DNA of 20,937 nucleotides from Candidatus Nitrosopumilus sp. (lineage in GTDB: Archaea; Thermoproteota; Nitrososphaeria; Nitrososphaerales; Nitrosopumilaceae). The number at the start of each line of letters is the position of its first letter. Position 1 is the first letter of the stretch. The notes beneath the pieces were generated by a model that searched no databases, was not told where the DNA came from, and was given only the letters and a program-made list of their open reading frames with translations. Location of the stretch: contig DAOWGL010000184.1 in the NCBI GenBank assembly GCA_030637455.1, positions 1 through 20,937 of the forward strand. Direction: 5' to 3'. The position numbers and the translations under genes were made by a program. Positions 20,765 through 20,937 of the stretch are shown in pieces.

Positions 20765-20937
20765 CTACCAGTATTTGGCCTTTACAGTCTCTATGACTTT
20801 TTCGTGCTCCTTACTCTTTCTACGTGCATCTTTCTCCATAGCTCCAAGTGGAATACCTCCAAGGGATCTTGCCAGTACATTAAAGGCATATCTTTGTGGA
20901 CCTTTTGAACCAGTCTTTGTCATGAATTTTTGAATAC
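20765..20937 (-). CDS. Small basic protein, possibly partial at window edge
   Basis: The open frame runs off the right edge and ends at TAG 20765-20767. An ATG at 20921-20923 would give a 52-aa protein starting MTKTGSKGPQ and ending VKAKYW. It is rich in Lys, Arg and Glu with one apolar stretch (YAFNVLARSLGGIPLGAME). The frame stays open upstream of that ATG (IQKF), so a longer protein is possible. It precedes eS30 by 40 bp on the same strand. I do not recognise the family. Confidence 0.55.
   Translation of the reverse strand, partial: IQKFMTKTGSKGPQRYAFNVLARSLGGIPLGAMEKDARRKSKEHEKVIETVKAKYW

Overview
The window is an AT-rich archaeal chromosome segment, most probably from a marine ammonia-oxidising thaumarchaeon (Nitrososphaerota) of the Nitrosopumilus/Nitrosarchaeum type. 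The grounds are archaeal information-processing genes (RadA, Rpo4, eL21, eS30, Dim1/KsgA, an Mtq2/HemK-type methyltransferase, a DUF655 protein) beside a bacterial-type RlmN, short intergenic gaps, and many genes whose start codon (ATG, but often TTG) lies about 25-28 nt downstream of a TATA-like box. That pattern suggests mostly leaderless transcripts. The assignment is an inference from content, not a database result.

Layout. 1-59 is the 3' part of a Met-type tRNA. An 18-bp copy of its 3' end recurs in direct orientation at 7169-7186, so 44-7186 may be an island inserted at a tRNA gene. No integrase is visible inside. The interval holds lineage-type hypothetical proteins, a universal stress protein, a stand-alone Lrp ligand-binding domain, a SHOCT-domain protein and a Kef/NapA-type antiporter fused to CBS domains. 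It also has long non-coding stretches, with three copies of a 33-nt promoter-like box each followed at a fixed offset by an inverted repeat (1381-1913), and two promoter-supported micro-ORFs.

7214-13677 carries membrane and surface functions (a membrane-anchored winged helix protein, a prohibitin-like SPFH protein, a cupredoxin-fold protein without Cys ligand), small zinc-binding proteins, a Trm112-like/SAM methyltransferase, an unknown 398-aa protein paired with a SirB1-like protein, and a zinc-ribbon/coiled-coil micro-operon. tRNA-Ser(GCT) follows at 13716-13799.

13832-20937 is mostly core metabolism and information processing: a calcineurin-like phosphoesterase, an isocitrate/isopropylmalate dehydrogenase family enzyme, then on the minus strand the cluster eL21 - rpo4 - DUF655 - ksgA/dim1 - HemK-type methyltransferase with overlapping or abutting ends. 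rlmN, radA and eS30 lie upstream of it. The eS30 frame is interrupted by a TGA codon. radA has an unusual Lys/Ala/Glu-rich tail and a perfect inverted repeat between its TATA box and start codon. A small basic protein runs into the right edge.

The strongest candidates for something new are the three-unit repeat/hairpin array at 1381-1913, the 17-residue amphipathic micro-ORF unit at 3986-4090, the tRNA-end direct repeat bounding 7.1 kb, and the interrupted eS30 gene.
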